Shown: positions 20,315-29,826, counted from the stretch's first letter. The stretch: DNA of 64,000 nucleotides from Arthrobacter cheniae (GCF_003602275.1 NZ_QZVT01000007.1:62001-126000), one strand, 5' to 3'. Numbers and translations: made by a program. The notes: generated by a model not told the origin, from the sequence alone.

Positions 20315-21724
20315 TTACAGCTCCGGAGACCGCTTCGCCCAGCCCGTCGCCTGCTCGAACGCGTACGCCACCTGCAGTAGCTCGACGTCCTTGCCATGCG
20401 GCATCGCCAGCTGCAACCCGACCGGCAGACCGTCATCGCTGAAGCCCGCCGGCACCGACACCGCGGGCAGGCCGGTGGCCGAGATCAGGCAGGCCGAGCG
20501 CATCCAGTCCAGGTACGTCTCGAACTCGACGCCGTTGACCGAGGTCGGATACCGCTCCGTGGCGTCGAACGGCAGCACCTGCGCCGTCGGGCTCGCGAAG
20601 ACGTCGTACCTGCCGAAGAAGCGTCGCATGCCGGCATCGAGCCGCGTCCGGGCGAGGGCGGCGTCGACCATGTCCTGCGCCGTGAGCTGAACCCCCTGCT
20701 CCACGTTCCACCGGATCTCGGGCTTGATCGCGTCGCCGTGCTTCTCGACGAGTTCACCGAGCCCGAGCACGAAGTCGAAGGCGCGCGTCGTCCCGAAGAC
20801 CTGGTCCGCGTCGCGGAGATCGGGCGCGGCCTCCTCGACGATCGCGCCGAGGTCCGTGAAGACCTGCAGCTGCCCCTCGAGGACCCGCAGGACCTCGAGG
20901 GCCACGGGCACGCCGAGCCCGAAGTCCGGGGACCAGCCGATCCGCAGACCGGCCAGGTCCCGCTGCAGCGAGGCGCCGAACGAGCCCGCTATCGGATAGG
21001 CGTACGGCATGGCGGAGTCCGGTCCGGCAATGGCCGTCATACCCAGCGCGATGTCCTCGACGTCGCGCGCCATCAACCCGTTGCGTGCCAGCCACGCCCA
21101 GGCGTTGCGCGTGGGGAGGGACGGGACGACGCCGATGGACGGCCGGTAGCCGACCACGTTGCAGAACGACGCGGGGACGCGGAGTGATCCACCCATGTCG
21201 CTGCCGTCACCGAGCGGCTGGATACGAGCAGCGATCGACGCCGCCACTCCCCCGCTGCTGCCGCCGGCACTCCGGCTGGTGTCGTACGGGTTCACCGTCG
21301 TCCCGAAGACCTCGTTGAACGTATGGGATCCAGCAGCGAACTCGGGCACGTTCGTCTTGCCCGTCGTCACGACGCCGGCGCTCTTGAGCCGGCTGATGAT
21401 CAGGTCATCGAACGTCGGCACGAAGTCCCTGAAGATCGGTGAGCCCTGCGTGGTGCGGAGCCCCTTGGTGTTGTGCGTGTCCTTGTGCGTCATGGGCAGG
21501 CCGTGCAGCGGCGGGACGTCCGCGCCGGACATGATCAATTCGTCGGCGGCCTCCGCGAGCGCGGTGGCGCCCTGCCGGTCCTCCGTGATGACGGCATTGA
21601 TCGGACCGTTGACGGCGTCGATGCGGTCGAAGTGCGCTTCGAGTGCTTCTCGCGCGGACACTTCCCGACGGCGGATGGCCCCGGTCAGCTCGACGGCGGA
21701 CAGCTCGTGGAGGGCACCGCTCAC
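20315..21724 (-). CDS. Amidase signature family amidase
   Basis: A 469-residue amidase with the Ser-cisSer-Lys triad visible: Lys in PMTHKDTHNTKG, the Gly/Ser-rich loop SAGGSSGGVAASIA, and nucleophile Ser in GSDMGGSLRVPA. It hydrolyses amide bonds of small molecules; the family does not reveal which. GTG 21724 overlaps the stop of the upstream M20D gene by 4 bp, so the two are coupled. It is the last gene of the leftward operon facing the LacI repressor, which suggests final hydrolysis of an amide or carbamoyl-type compound. Confidence 0.88.
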   Translation of the reverse strand: MSGALHELSAVELTGAIRRREVSAREALEAHFDRIDAVNGPINAVITEDRQGATALAEAADELIMSGADVPPLHGLPMTHKDTHNTKGLRTTQGSPIFRDFVPTFDDLIISRLKSAGVVTTGKTNVPEFAAGSHTFNEVFGTTVNPYDTSRSAGGSSGGVAASIAARIQPLGDGSDMGGSLRVPASFCNVVGYRPSIGVVPSLPTRNAWAWLARNGLMARDVEDIALGMTAIAGPDSAMPYAYPIAGSFGASLQRDLAGLRIGWSPDFGLGVPVALEVLRVLEGQLQVFTDLGAIVEEAAPDLRDADQVFGTTRAFDFVLGLGELVEKHGDAIKPEIRWNVEQGVQLTAQDMVDAALARTRLDAGMRRFFGRYDVFASPTAQVLPFDATERYPTSVNGVEFETYLDWMRSACLISATGLPAVSVPAGFSDDGLPVGLQLAMPHGKDVELLQVAYAFEQATGWAKRSPEL

Positions 21725-22956
21725 GCCGTCGTTCCTACCTTCGACAGCAGCGCCGTCATCGCGGCCCTGACGCCGGTGGTGAGGGTGGGCTCGATGGCCG
21801 GCGCGAAGTACGGCGAGTGGTTTCCGGCGACGGGATCGTCGCCGTCGAGCAGTTCCTGCGGGTGCCCGCCGAAGAACCAGTAGACGCTCGGAACGCCGAT
21901 CGCCTCGGCCAGGAGGCCGAAGTCCTCGCTGCCCATGACGGGTGGGGACTCGATGACGGCGTCCTCACCCAGTACGTCGCCGAGCACGGTCATCAGGTCC
22001 TCTGTGGAGGAGGGGTCGTTGTAGCACTGCGGGAAGCTGGTGATCTCCTCGATGGTCGGCTCCGGGGCACCCGATGCCGCGGCCTCGGCGCTGATGATCC
22101 TGCGCAGCGAGCCGAGGACCAGGTCACGGACCTCGGGGTCGAAGGTGCGGACGTTCACCGTGAACTCCGCCGACGCCGGGATGATGTTCTCCTTCAGGCC
22201 ACCGTGGAAGGTGCCGATGGTGACGACCGCCGACTTCATCGGATGCACCTGGCGGGACACGATGGTCTGGATGCGGACCACCATGTGGGCGCCGAGGACG
22301 ATGGGGTCGATCGACTGCTCCGGCTGCGACCCGTGCGCCTGCTTGCCGAGCACGGTGACCTTCCAGGAGTCCGCCATCGCCATGGCCGTGCCCTTGCTGA
22401 TGTTCACGGTGCCGGCGAGGCCGGGCCAGACGTGCTGTCCGTAGATGATCGACGGCTTCGGTGCCTTGTCCCACAGGCCGTCCTCGACCATGGCTTCGGC
22501 ACCCTCTCCGGTCTCCTCCCCGGGCTGGAAGATGAACACCACGGTCCCGGACCACGCGTCGCGGTTCTCGGTCAGCAGCTGCGCGGCGGTCAGTCCCACG
22601 GTCATGTGGGTGTCATGCCCGCAGCCGTGCATCACCGGTACGGCCGTCCCGTCGGCGAGCGCGCCCGTCGTCGTGCTCGCGTAGTCCACCCCCGTGTCCT
22701 CGGCGATCGGCAGGCCATCCGTGTCGGCGCGGTAGCCGACCACCGGGCCGTCGCCATTCCGGAGGATGCCGACGACGCCGGTCCCGCCGCACATGAACGT
22801 CTCGAGCCCGAGGTGGTTCAGCTTGTCGAGGATGAATGCAGCCGTGTGGGTTTCCTGCATGGAGAGCTCGGGGTGGGCGTGGAGATGCCGGTACAGCTCG
22901 TGCATCGCGGTGGTGTGCGCGTCGGAGAGGTCGAGGACGGCGGTGTCGATGGTCAT
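21721..22956 (-). CDS. M20D-family amidohydrolase / aminoacylase-type peptidase
   Basis: A 411-residue di-metal hydrolase of the M20D group (IAA-amino-acid/N-acyl-amino-acid hydrolase type). Metal ligands appear in MHGCGHDTHM, in the EETGEGAEAM loop and near the end in MGSEDFG. Members cleave N-acyl or amide bonds of amino-acid derivatives. ATG 22956 has AAAGGA just upstream. It lies in the five-gene operon with another M20 enzyme, two membrane proteins and an amidase, so it probably acts on a take-up product of those membrane proteins. Confidence 0.9.
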   Translation of the reverse strand: MTIDTAVLDLSDAHTTAMHELYRHLHAHPELSMQETHTAAFILDKLNHLGLETFMCGGTGVVGILRNGDGPVVGYRADTDGLPIAEDTGVDYASTTTGALADGTAVPVMHGCGHDTHMTVGLTAAQLLTENRDAWSGTVVFIFQPGEETGEGAEAMVEDGLWDKAPKPSIIYGQHVWPGLAGTVNISKGTAMAMADSWKVTVLGKQAHGSQPEQSIDPIVLGAHMVVRIQTIVSRQVHPMKSAVVTIGTFHGGLKENIIPASAEFTVNVRTFDPEVRDLVLGSLRRIISAEAAASGAPEPTIEEITSFPQCYNDPSSTEDLMTVLGDVLGEDAVIESPPVMGSEDFGLLAEAIGVPSVYWFFGGHPQELLDGDDPVAGNHSPYFAPAIEPTLTTGVRAAMTALLSKVGTTA

Positions 22957-22987
22957 GGTGTCCTTTCGAACGGTTCGGTATCGGAGC

Positions 22988-23716
22988 TTAGTTCACGAGG
23001 GTCGTGGCGGTCGCGGACGTCTTGCGCGAGCGCAGGAACCAGGCGAGCACCGCGGTGATCAGGACGACGACGCCGGTGGCCGGCTTCGCGAGGGCGGGAA
23101 CGGCCGGCACCAGCACGAAGAGCACGAGGGCGGCGACGACGACGGCGATCACGGTGACGCGCGGCTGCTTCATGGTGACGACGAGCTGCACCAGGACGGC
23201 GCCGATGATCGCGGGGAAGATGTAGAGCCGGGCCACGTCCACGATGTCGGTGGGGATGATGCTGACCAACCACGTGCCGAGGATCCCGACGAACAGCAGC
23301 ATCGAGATGACGTGCACCATGGCCGCACCGCAGATGGCCATGAGGGCCGCGAACTCGCCGCGCTTGGTGCCGGCCTTCGCGCCGATGGCGGCCTGCGCCA
23401 CGAGGGCCGAGGGCAGGAGCTTGTTGGCGATGTTGCCGATCATGAACGCCTGGTACATCGCCGCGGGACCGAGGACCGGGTAGTAGGTGATGGGCTCGAC
23501 GAACCAGAGCACGAAGAAGGCGGCCGCGACGGCGAGGTAGGCGGTCCAGATCATGCCTGCCGTGATGCCCAGGTCCGTGAAGAAGACCAGGTACAGGGGT
23601 GCGGCGAGGGAGAGGATGAGCGCAACTCCCATGGTGAGCTGGCCCCAGCGAGAGGTGGTGCGGTCGAACTCGGCGAGCGATGCGTTGGGTGTGACGGCAG
23701 TATCTGCAGCAGACAT
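22988..23716 (-). CDS. Multi-pass membrane protein, probable transporter partner of the DUF5058 protein
   Basis: A 242-residue protein with seven to eight hydrophobic segments and few charged loops. A conserved-looking stretch PVLGPAAMYQAFMIGNIANKLLPSALVAQ sits before a small cytoplasmic loop (GAKAGTKRGE). It begins 27 bp after the DUF5058 gene, with AAAGGA before ATG 23716. In several Actinobacteria I recall such proteins sitting next to DUF5058 and M20 peptidases, so the two may form a two-subunit transporter for amide or peptide-like substrates. That role is inferred only from context. Confidence 0.75.
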   Translation of the reverse strand: MSAADTAVTPNASLAEFDRTTSRWGQLTMGVALILSLAAPLYLVFFTDLGITAGMIWTAYLAVAAAFFVLWFVEPITYYPVLGPAAMYQAFMIGNIANKLLPSALVAQAAIGAKAGTKRGEFAALMAICGAAMVHVISMLLFVGILGTWLVSIIPTDIVDVARLYIFPAIIGAVLVQLVVTMKQPRVTVIAVVVAALVLFVLVPAVPALAKPATGVVVLITAVLAWFLRSRKTSATATTLVN

Positions 23717-23743
23717 GGTGGATCCTTTCGGGTGAGGTACTGC

Positions 23744-24499
23744 CTAGGCGACGGGGGCCATGCCGGAGGTGTGGGCGAGGTAGGCGGCGAACAGTCCGAC
23801 GATGATCGAGATGCCGAGGCCCCACTCCCTCAGCCAGGTGGCCCTGGTCCTGCCCGCGAGGAAGATGCAGACGGCCATGGTCACCGCGGAGACGATGACG
23901 GACAGGATGTGGATGGGCGTCTTCCCGAGCTCTGCGATGCCGAGGCTCGCGAAGGCACCGATCAGGGCGGCGGCGGGCACGATCGCCATGAGCGCGGGAT
24001 TGACCCGTCGCAGCTTGGTGTCTCCCCTGCGCAGGATCGGCGTCAGGATCAGCGTTGCGAGCATCCATCCGGCACCGGACATGCTCATGGCCATGAAGGC
24101 CACGACGAAGACCGCCTGGGTGTAGTCGGCCCCACCGAGGGTGGCGCCCATGGTGCCGGCGGCGAGGCTGGCCGACGCCGATTCCGTGGCGGCGGATCCG
24201 ACGAGACCGATGCGCACGAGCACGGCCGGTGTCCCGAAGAGGGTGAGGAGGGCGATGCTCACCAGCACCACTGCGAGGGAGGGGCCGATGGCAGCGATCG
24301 CACCGGCCCTGAAGGAGGTCTTGAGCTCCGCCTCGGAGATGTCAGCCGCCGGGCCGGCCTTCCGCGCGGCCTTCATGTAGACGAGGGACTGCACGATGAT
24401 GGCGGCGAAGACGCCGAGGGCGAGCACCCAGAGGACGGGCATGTTGGCGATCGCAAGGATGTCCGTGGACAGTCCTTCGGGAGTCAGTGCTGTTTCCAT
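23744..24499 (-). CDS. DUF5058 membrane protein
   Basis: A 251-residue multi-pass membrane protein matching the DUF5058 pattern: an N-terminal helix after IANMPVLWVLALGVFAAIIVQSL with the following YMKAARKAG loop, a long central helix pair, and GSAATESASASLAAGTMGATLGG. No biochemical function is established for the family. Start ATG 24499 is 36 bp downstream of the M20 hydrolase stop in the same operon. With the next gene it likely makes the membrane part of an uptake system for the substrate of the flanking hydrolases. Confidence 0.75.
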   Translation of the reverse strand: METALTPEGLSTDILAIANMPVLWVLALGVFAAIIVQSLVYMKAARKAGPAADISEAELKTSFRAGAIAAIGPSLAVVLVSIALLTLFGTPAVLVRIGLVGSAATESASASLAAGTMGATLGGADYTQAVFVVAFMAMSMSGAGWMLATLILTPILRRGDTKLRRVNPALMAIVPAAALIGAFASLGIAELGKTPIHILSVIVSAVTMAVCIFLAGRTRATWLREWGLGISIIVGLFAAYLAHTSGMAPVA

Positions 24500-24535
24500 G
24501 GGAACTCCGGTCGGCGGGGTGGGATGGTGCTCGGG

Positions 24536-25801
24536 TCAGGAGGACGGCCGGGTATCGGTGGCGTCGAGGTTGCGGAGGGTCCCCACGAGTGCGTTCACGC
24601 CGGTGGCGATGTCCTCCGTGCTGCTCCACTCCTCGGGGCAGTGGCTCTTGCCGCCCTGCGAAGGGATGAAGATCATGCCCATCGGCGCGAGTGCGGCCAT
24701 GTGCACGGCGTCATGTGTGGCGCCGCTCGGAATCGGCATCCACGGCAGGCCGAGTGCGTCCGCCGCGGCTCCGGCGATGTCCTGGACACCGGAATCCGCA
24801 CGCACCACCGAGTTGTCGGTGGACCACTCGAATCCGACGTCGACGCCGAGCCCGCCGGCTTTCGCCGCGATCTCCGCGGTCAGGCGGCCTTTCACGCCCG
24901 ACAGCCACGCCGGGTCGACACTGCGGACCTCGCTGTACATCCGGACCAGCGACGGCACAACGTTCGGTGACCGCGACTCGGATTCGACCCGTGTGGAGGT
25001 GGCCACTCCGTGCGTCGGCGCACCGCAGCCCTCCGCGCGCACCGCGAGGACCGCCTCCGCCGCGGCGACCATGGCGTCGCGCCGGTCGTCCATCGACGTC
25101 GTGCCCGCGTGGTCGGCGGCACCCGTGAAGGTGGCGATGAAGCGCTCGATGCCGGTGATGGCGGTGACGATGCCGAGGGGCAGGCCCTGCTTCTCGAGCG
25201 TCGGACCCTGCTCGATGTGCAGCTCGACGAACGCGTGCAGCGGTGCCTTCGCCCAGGGAACGTCGAGCAGCCTGGCGGGATCCAGCCCGTAGTCGGTGTA
25301 GGCCTGCCCGAGGCTGAGTCCGCGATAGTCGCGCCGGTCGAGGTCTTCCTTCAGCAGTTCCTGGGCGGCGCATCGGCTGCCCAGGCAACTGAGTCCGAAG
25401 ACGTTCGATTCCTCACCGAGGAAATCGACGACGAGCAGGTCACGGCGGAGAGGTGTCCCGGACTCCTGCAGCAGACGGGCAGCTTCGATCGAGCCGAGGA
25501 CGCCGACGATCCCGTCGAAGCGTCCTCCGCCGTCGACGGTGTCCGTGTGCGATCCCGTGACGAGGGCGGGCGCCGAGGACTCGCTTCCTGCGAGGCGTCC
25601 GATGATGTTTCCGGCGGCGTCGACGTGGACGTCCAGCCCTGCTTCGCGCATTCGGGCAGCCGTCCAGTCCCGTGATGCCCGGTACGGCTCGCTGAACACC
25701 TCGCGGGTCCAGCCGAGGCGGTCGCCGTCGTGGAAGGCGGACAGTTGGTCCACTCCCGTGCCGAGCCGGTCGAGGGTCTCCTGCGAGGTGCTTGGTGGCA
25801 T
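24536..25801 (-). CDS. M20-family N-carbamoyl-amino-acid/allantoate amidohydrolase-like enzyme
   Basis: A 421-residue zinc-dependent hydrolase of the hydantoinase/carbamoylase (Hyu) type. Metal-site motifs are GSHTDTVDGGGRFDG, LGEESNVFGLSCLGSR and ELHIEQGP, and TGAADHAGTT marks the dimerisation/lid region. Enzymes of this group cleave N-carbamoyl-amino acids, allantoate or ureidoglycolate. I chose ATG 25801 (MPPSTSQE) because AAGGACG precedes it; the longer frame reaches into a LacI operator. It is first in the leftward operon and its promoter carries two LacI-type palindromes. Confidence 0.87.
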   Translation of the reverse strand: MPPSTSQETLDRLGTGVDQLSAFHDGDRLGWTREVFSEPYRASRDWTAARMREAGLDVHVDAAGNIIGRLAGSESSAPALVTGSHTDTVDGGGRFDGIVGVLGSIEAARLLQESGTPLRRDLLVVDFLGEESNVFGLSCLGSRCAAQELLKEDLDRRDYRGLSLGQAYTDYGLDPARLLDVPWAKAPLHAFVELHIEQGPTLEKQGLPLGIVTAITGIERFIATFTGAADHAGTTSMDDRRDAMVAAAEAVLAVRAEGCGAPTHGVATSTRVESESRSPNVVPSLVRMYSEVRSVDPAWLSGVKGRLTAEIAAKAGGLGVDVGFEWSTDNSVVRADSGVQDIAGAAADALGLPWMPIPSGATHDAVHMAALAPMGMIFIPSQGGKSHCPEEWSSTEDIATGVNALVGTLRNLDATDTRPSS

Positions 25802-25816
25802 GGCGTGAGCGTCCTT

Positions 25817-25832
25817 GTGCAATCGTTTGCGC
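25817..25832. promoter_or_regulatory. LacI-type operator, proximal to the hydrolase operon
   Basis: GTGCAATCGTTTGCGC matches the LacI-family palindrome GCGCAAACGTTTGCGC at 14 of 16 positions. It lies 16 bp upstream of the first gene of the leftward operon, well placed to block its transcription or translation start region. Confidence 0.7.
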
Positions 25833-25940
25833 AATCCAGCAGGAGCGGATCCTGCTCCGAAGTATGGTGTACATCACACTACGGTCGCCCGGTTTCGTCA
25901 ATGTTTCAGGACAGTGAACCTTCTGTGAGGCGGAGTCCCA

Positions 25941-25956
25941 GCGCAAACCTTTGCGC
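25941..25956. promoter_or_regulatory. LacI-type operator, proximal to the repressor gene
   Basis: GCGCAAACCTTTGCGC matches the LacI-family palindrome at 15 of 16 positions. It lies 54 bp upstream of the divergent LacI-type gene and 124 bp from the first operator, a spacing that could permit looping as well as autoregulation. Confidence 0.75.
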
Positions 25957-26009
25957 CACCGCCATCGAGAAGCCACAGAATCCCCCTCGGCAGCCCTAGA
26001 CTCGGGGCC

Positions 26010-27038
26010 ATGAAGGACGAGCCCATCGCGCAGCGGGCACGGGTACGCCCCGTCACCCTGGCCACCGTCGCGCACCACGCGCAGGTGCATGTCTCGACGG
26101 CGTCCCGTGCGCTGAGTGACAACCCTGCCGGAATCGGTGCCGATACCGTGCGGCGCGTCCGCGAGCTCGCGGCCGTCCTCGGCTACAGGCGCGACGTCGG
26201 CGCGGCAGGTCTCCGGACCGGGAGCTCGCGCCTCATCGGGGTTCTGGTCCCCCGCCTCACCGACCTCGTACTCGCATCGATCTACGAGAGTATCGACGCG
26301 GCGGCCGGCGCTGCCGGGTACGGCACCGTGGTGGCCAACACCCTCGATGATCCGGACCACCGACGCGTACGCCTCGATGCGATGCTCTCGCGCAGGATCG
26401 ACGGCGTCGTCATCGGTGACTCGCACATCGGTGACACGGCCGCCCATGAACTCCGGGCCCGTGGTGTCCCCTACGTGCTCGTGATGCGGAAGCTCGAGGG
26501 ACACTTGTCGGTTACAACAGATGACTACCGGGGAGGCCAGCTGGCGGCGGAGCACCTGCTGGAACTGGGGCACCACCGCGTCGGCGTCATCGCCGGCGAC
26601 CAGCTCGCCAGTACGGGCCGCGAGCGCACCCTCGGCTTCCGCAGGGCCTTCGAATCTGCGGGCTATCCACTCCCGGACCCCTACGTGGTGGAGTCGGCCT
26701 TCAGCACTCCGTCGGGGTTGCTTGCCGGCAGCGAGCTGATGCGGCTGCCGGACCCGCCCACGGCCATCTTCGCCGTGCACGACCTCCTCGCCCTGGGTGC
26801 CATGGGAGCCATCCGCGACGCCGGCAAGCGGGTCGGGGAGGACGTCGGCCTCATCGGCTACAACGACCTCGACCTCGCGGCCACCCTTCCGGTTCCCTTG
26901 ACCTCGGTCCGGAGCGACCTCGGGGCCATGGGAAGCCTGAGCGTCGATGCCCTGCTGGGCCAGTTCAGGGGCGAGACGCCGTCAAGCGTGCTGCTGCCCC
27001 CGGAACTCGTCGTGCGCGCGACGACGCAGCACCGGTAG
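26010..27038 (+). CDS. LacI-family transcriptional regulator
   Basis: A 342-residue repressor. The N-terminal helix-turn-helix is VTLATVAHHAQVHVSTASRALSDNP followed by the hinge helix. A periplasmic-binding-protein-like ligand domain covers about residues 70-335 (LIGVLVPRLTDLVLASIYESI, TDDYRGGQLAAEHLLELGHHRVGVI, FAVHDLLALGAMGAIRDAG). It is divergent from the amidohydrolase/DUF5058 operon with two matching palindromes between. It most likely represses that operon until an inducer related to the substrate binds. ATG 26010 gives the usual N-terminus length. Confidence 0.92.
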   Translation: MKDEPIAQRARVRPVTLATVAHHAQVHVSTASRALSDNPAGIGADTVRRVRELAAVLGYRRDVGAAGLRTGSSRLIGVLVPRLTDLVLASIYESIDAAAGAAGYGTVVANTLDDPDHRRVRLDAMLSRRIDGVVIGDSHIGDTAAHELRARGVPYVLVMRKLEGHLSVTTDDYRGGQLAAEHLLELGHHRVGVIAGDQLASTGRERTLGFRRAFESAGYPLPDPYVVESAFSTPSGLLAGSELMRLPDPPTAIFAVHDLLALGAMGAIRDAGKRVGEDVGLIGYNDLDLAATLPVPLTSVRSDLGAMGSLSVDALLGQFRGETPSSVLLPPELVVRATTQHR

Positions 27039-27167
27039 GCGCCATCGGTGCGGCGCACCACAGCCTTCGCGGGCTGTTCACCGTCACGTCCCGCGGACGC
27101 CATCCCCTCGTGACTCCGGCTCGACAGCGTGGAACCGACACCACCGCTGCCCGACCAGGAGCTCCCC

Positions 27168-28295
27168 GTGAAGACACTCGTCCGCGCCATGTCCGTCGTC
27201 CTGTCCGCCGTCCTCATCACAGGGGCTGCGAAGCCCGCAGTCGAGGACTTCCCTGCCACGATCGACGGCGGCGCCTGGCCGGCCGGACACGTGCAGGGCA
27301 TCGCCGTCGACACCGAGAACGAAGTCATCTACTACTCCTTCACCTCGATGCTCGTGAAAACCGACCTCGACGGGACGGTCCTCGGTACCGTCACCGGCTT
27401 CACAGGGCACCTCGGTGACCTCGACTTCAACGAGAAGGACGGCCGCGTCTACGGCTCGCTGGAGTACAAGGCTGCCGAGTCCTTCTATATCGCCATCTTC
27501 GACGTGGAGCGCATCACCGAAATGGACATGGACGCCGAGACGGACGGCATCGTCACGGCGGTGTACCTCGACGAGGTGGTGCAGGACTTCACCGCGGACA
27601 TGGACGGCAACGGCGTCTTCGACGGCAACATCGCCGACACCCCGGACCACCGCTACGGCAGCAGCGGGATCGACGGCGTCACCTTCGGCCCCGCATTCGG
27701 GCGGAAGAACGGCAAGCAGCTGCTGACCGTCGCTTACGGTGTCTACTCGAACACCGGGCGTGATGACAACGACCACCAGGTCCTCCTGCAGTACGACGTC
27801 ACGCGCTGGAAGAAGTACGAGCAGCCCCTCACCCAGGCCGCAGCGCACACGAGCGGCCCCGCCACCACCGACGGCAAGTACTTCGTCTACACCGGCAACA
27901 CCACCTACGGCGTGCAGAACCTCAACTACGACTCCTTCACCCACACGTGGCTGCTCGGCGTCTACAGGGGTGTGAAGGAGCAGTTCCCCAACTACTCGCT
28001 GTTCGCCATCGACGGCTCGTCCCGTCCCACGCGCGGCGTCCTCGAGGGCCAGCCGGGCGGCGAGGAAGGCCTGCTCCTCCCCCTCCTGCAGCAGGGCCTC
28101 CGCCACGAATCGACCGGCATCCGCGGCTGGAACTTCATCGCCGACGTCGGACTCGAATCCCTCGGCGGCGGCTACTTCTACATCGCTACCCAGGGGCGGG
28201 TCGTCGAGGACGGCCTCACGAAACAGACCGCCGTGCTGGACCTGTACCGCTGGACCGGAGCGCCGTCGTCGCCCTTCGAGCTTGTCGGCAGGTAG
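27168..28295 (+). CDS. Secreted propeller-like protein of unknown function
   Basis: A 375-residue exported protein. GTG 27168 has AGGAG at good spacing and begins a signal peptide (VKTLVRAMSVVLSAVLITG, cleavage probably around AAKPA). The mature part shows repeated four-strand units such as VQGIAVDTENEVIYYSF, GHLGDLDFNEKDGRVYGSL and GIDGVTFGPAFG, which suit a beta-propeller. Asp-rich turns (DMDGNGVFDG) could bind calcium. No catalytic motif is recognised. It stands alone between the LacI gene and a convergent amidohydrolase. Confidence 0.7.
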   Translation: MKTLVRAMSVVLSAVLITGAAKPAVEDFPATIDGGAWPAGHVQGIAVDTENEVIYYSFTSMLVKTDLDGTVLGTVTGFTGHLGDLDFNEKDGRVYGSLEYKAAESFYIAIFDVERITEMDMDAETDGIVTAVYLDEVVQDFTADMDGNGVFDGNIADTPDHRYGSSGIDGVTFGPAFGRKNGKQLLTVAYGVYSNTGRDDNDHQVLLQYDVTRWKKYEQPLTQAAAHTSGPATTDGKYFVYTGNTTYGVQNLNYDSFTHTWLLGVYRGVKEQFPNYSLFAIDGSSRPTRGVLEGQPGGEEGLLLPLLQQGLRHESTGIRGWNFIADVGLESLGGGYFYIATQGRVVEDGLTKQTAVLDLYRWTGAPSSPFELVGR

Positions 28296-28335
28296 GACGG
28301 CGGCAGGTAGAACGGCGGGAACGACGACGGCGGGT

Positions 28336-29826
28336 TCAGTCGAGGGTGAAGTGCGTCCAGCGACCACCAAGCATCGTTGCCGACACGTCGAGGCACCGCA
28401 GTTGCTGGTCGCTGGCAACGAGGGGATCCAGCTCGGTGATCACGAGGTCGGCAACGGATCCCACGCCAAGGGTCGACCGACCGTCGGTAGATGCTGCGAG
28501 GGCGATCGACGACAGAACGCGTTGCTCGGCGTGCCATGGTTCCCGCCCGTCGCGAGCGCGGGACACGGCGGCGGCCATCGAGACCCATGGGTCGAGAGGG
28601 GCGACCGGCGCATCCGATCCGAGCGTAATCGTGACACCCGCGGCCGCCAGGCTCCCGAAGGCGAAAGCCCGGTGTGTACGGCCTGGCCAGTAGCGGTCCG
28701 CGACGTCACGATCGTCCATCGCGTGCTCCGGTTGGACACTGGCCGTGATGCCGAGCTGGTTGAAGCGGTCGAAGTCGTCCTCATGGACAAGCTGGGCGTG
28801 CTCGATGCTGCCGCCGCAACCGACTTCCTCGAACGCGTCGAGCGCGAGCGAGTTCGCCGCATCCCCGATCGCATGCACCGCGGGCACGAGGCCCGCCGAC
28901 GACGCGCGGCGGAGATAGTCGACGAGCTCGTCCCGATCAACAGTCAGAATCCCCTGCCCCTCGTGTGTGCCCTCGAGTCCGGGATACGGGTCGTGGCAGA
29001 ACGCGGTCCGGGTATTCAGGGACCCGTCGGTGATGATCTTGAACGGTCCCATCGTGACCAGGCCATCGGTGCCGTCGATGACGTCCCCCGTGCGCAGGCC
29101 GCGCGCGATGACGGCGTCGAGATCCTGTGGGTACACGCCGGCCCGCACCCTCAGGCCGCGGGTGCCGCTGGCGACACGATGCGCCCATCGGTCGATGGAG
29201 AGCGTCATCTCGAGGTCGACGATGCCGACGACTCCCCTGGCAGCTGCGGCCTCGACTGCATCTGCCACCCAGCCGTCGAGGGTTCCGTTCGGGACCGCGC
29301 TGATCCGGGTGTTGACGTCGAATGCCGCCTGTTCGCGCAGCAACCCTGTGGGATGGTCTGCGTGACCGTGGTGGGCGAGGGCCCTGGAATTGAGCCACAG
29401 CGTGTGGAGGTCCTTGCCGACGAGGACGACGGGCACGTCGGCGTCGGCCGCATCGAGCAGTTCCCGCGTCGGCAGGTCGGGCCACAATGCGTCCTGGAAG
29501 CCGTAGCCGATCAAGGGCTGCCCGACGGGAGGCGGTGCCGAGCGCAGTCGCTCACCCACGAGGAATGCCGCACCGGCGGCCGACGTCGCCGACGACAGGT
29601 CGAGGCGCTGGCGCATGAGAGCCCACTGGCCCATGTGCACATGCGAGTCCCACAGACCCGGTGCCACCCACCGTCCGCCGACATCCACTACCGGGACCGC
29701 GCCGGAACCGATGGTCTCGCCAAGAGCCCTGACCATTCCGTCCTCGATGAGGATGTCTACCGGATCCCCTGCCGTGCCGACCAGTCGGGCGGAGCGGAGC
29801 AGGACATCACTCGTTCCACTCCTCAT
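28336..29826 (-). CDS. Amidohydrolase-3 family metal-dependent hydrolase
   Basis: A 496-residue YtcJ-type amidohydrolase. The N-terminal metal ligands are in GLWDSHVHMG, a second His cluster is in AVHAIGDAANSLAL, SIEHAQLV follows, and the late catalytic Asp is in LGSDAPVAPLDP. The barrel is flanked by the usual beta-sandwich halves. Substrates in this family range from amides to cyclic imides and are not predictable. ATG 29826 overlaps the stop of the upstream PaiB-like gene by 4 bp, so the two are coupled. Confidence 0.87.
   Translation of the reverse strand: MRSGTSDVLLRSARLVGTAGDPVDILIEDGMVRALGETIGSGAVPVVDVGGRWVAPGLWDSHVHMGQWALMRQRLDLSSATSAAGAAFLVGERLRSAPPPVGQPLIGYGFQDALWPDLPTRELLDAADADVPVVLVGKDLHTLWLNSRALAHHGHADHPTGLLREQAAFDVNTRISAVPNGTLDGWVADAVEAAAARGVVGIVDLEMTLSIDRWAHRVASGTRGLRVRAGVYPQDLDAVIARGLRTGDVIDGTDGLVTMGPFKIITDGSLNTRTAFCHDPYPGLEGTHEGQGILTVDRDELVDYLRRASSAGLVPAVHAIGDAANSLALDAFEEVGCGGSIEHAQLVHEDDFDRFNQLGITASVQPEHAMDDRDVADRYWPGRTHRAFAFGSLAAAGVTITLGSDAPVAPLDPWVSMAAAVSRARDGREPWHAEQRVLSSIALAASTDGRSTLGVGSVADLVITELDPLVASDQQLRCLDVSATMLGGRWTHFTLD

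Noticed and set aside
28296-28335. Repeated ACGGCGG units after the propeller gene
   Set aside because: Short, imperfect and common in this base composition; no hairpin or regulatory meaning is evident.
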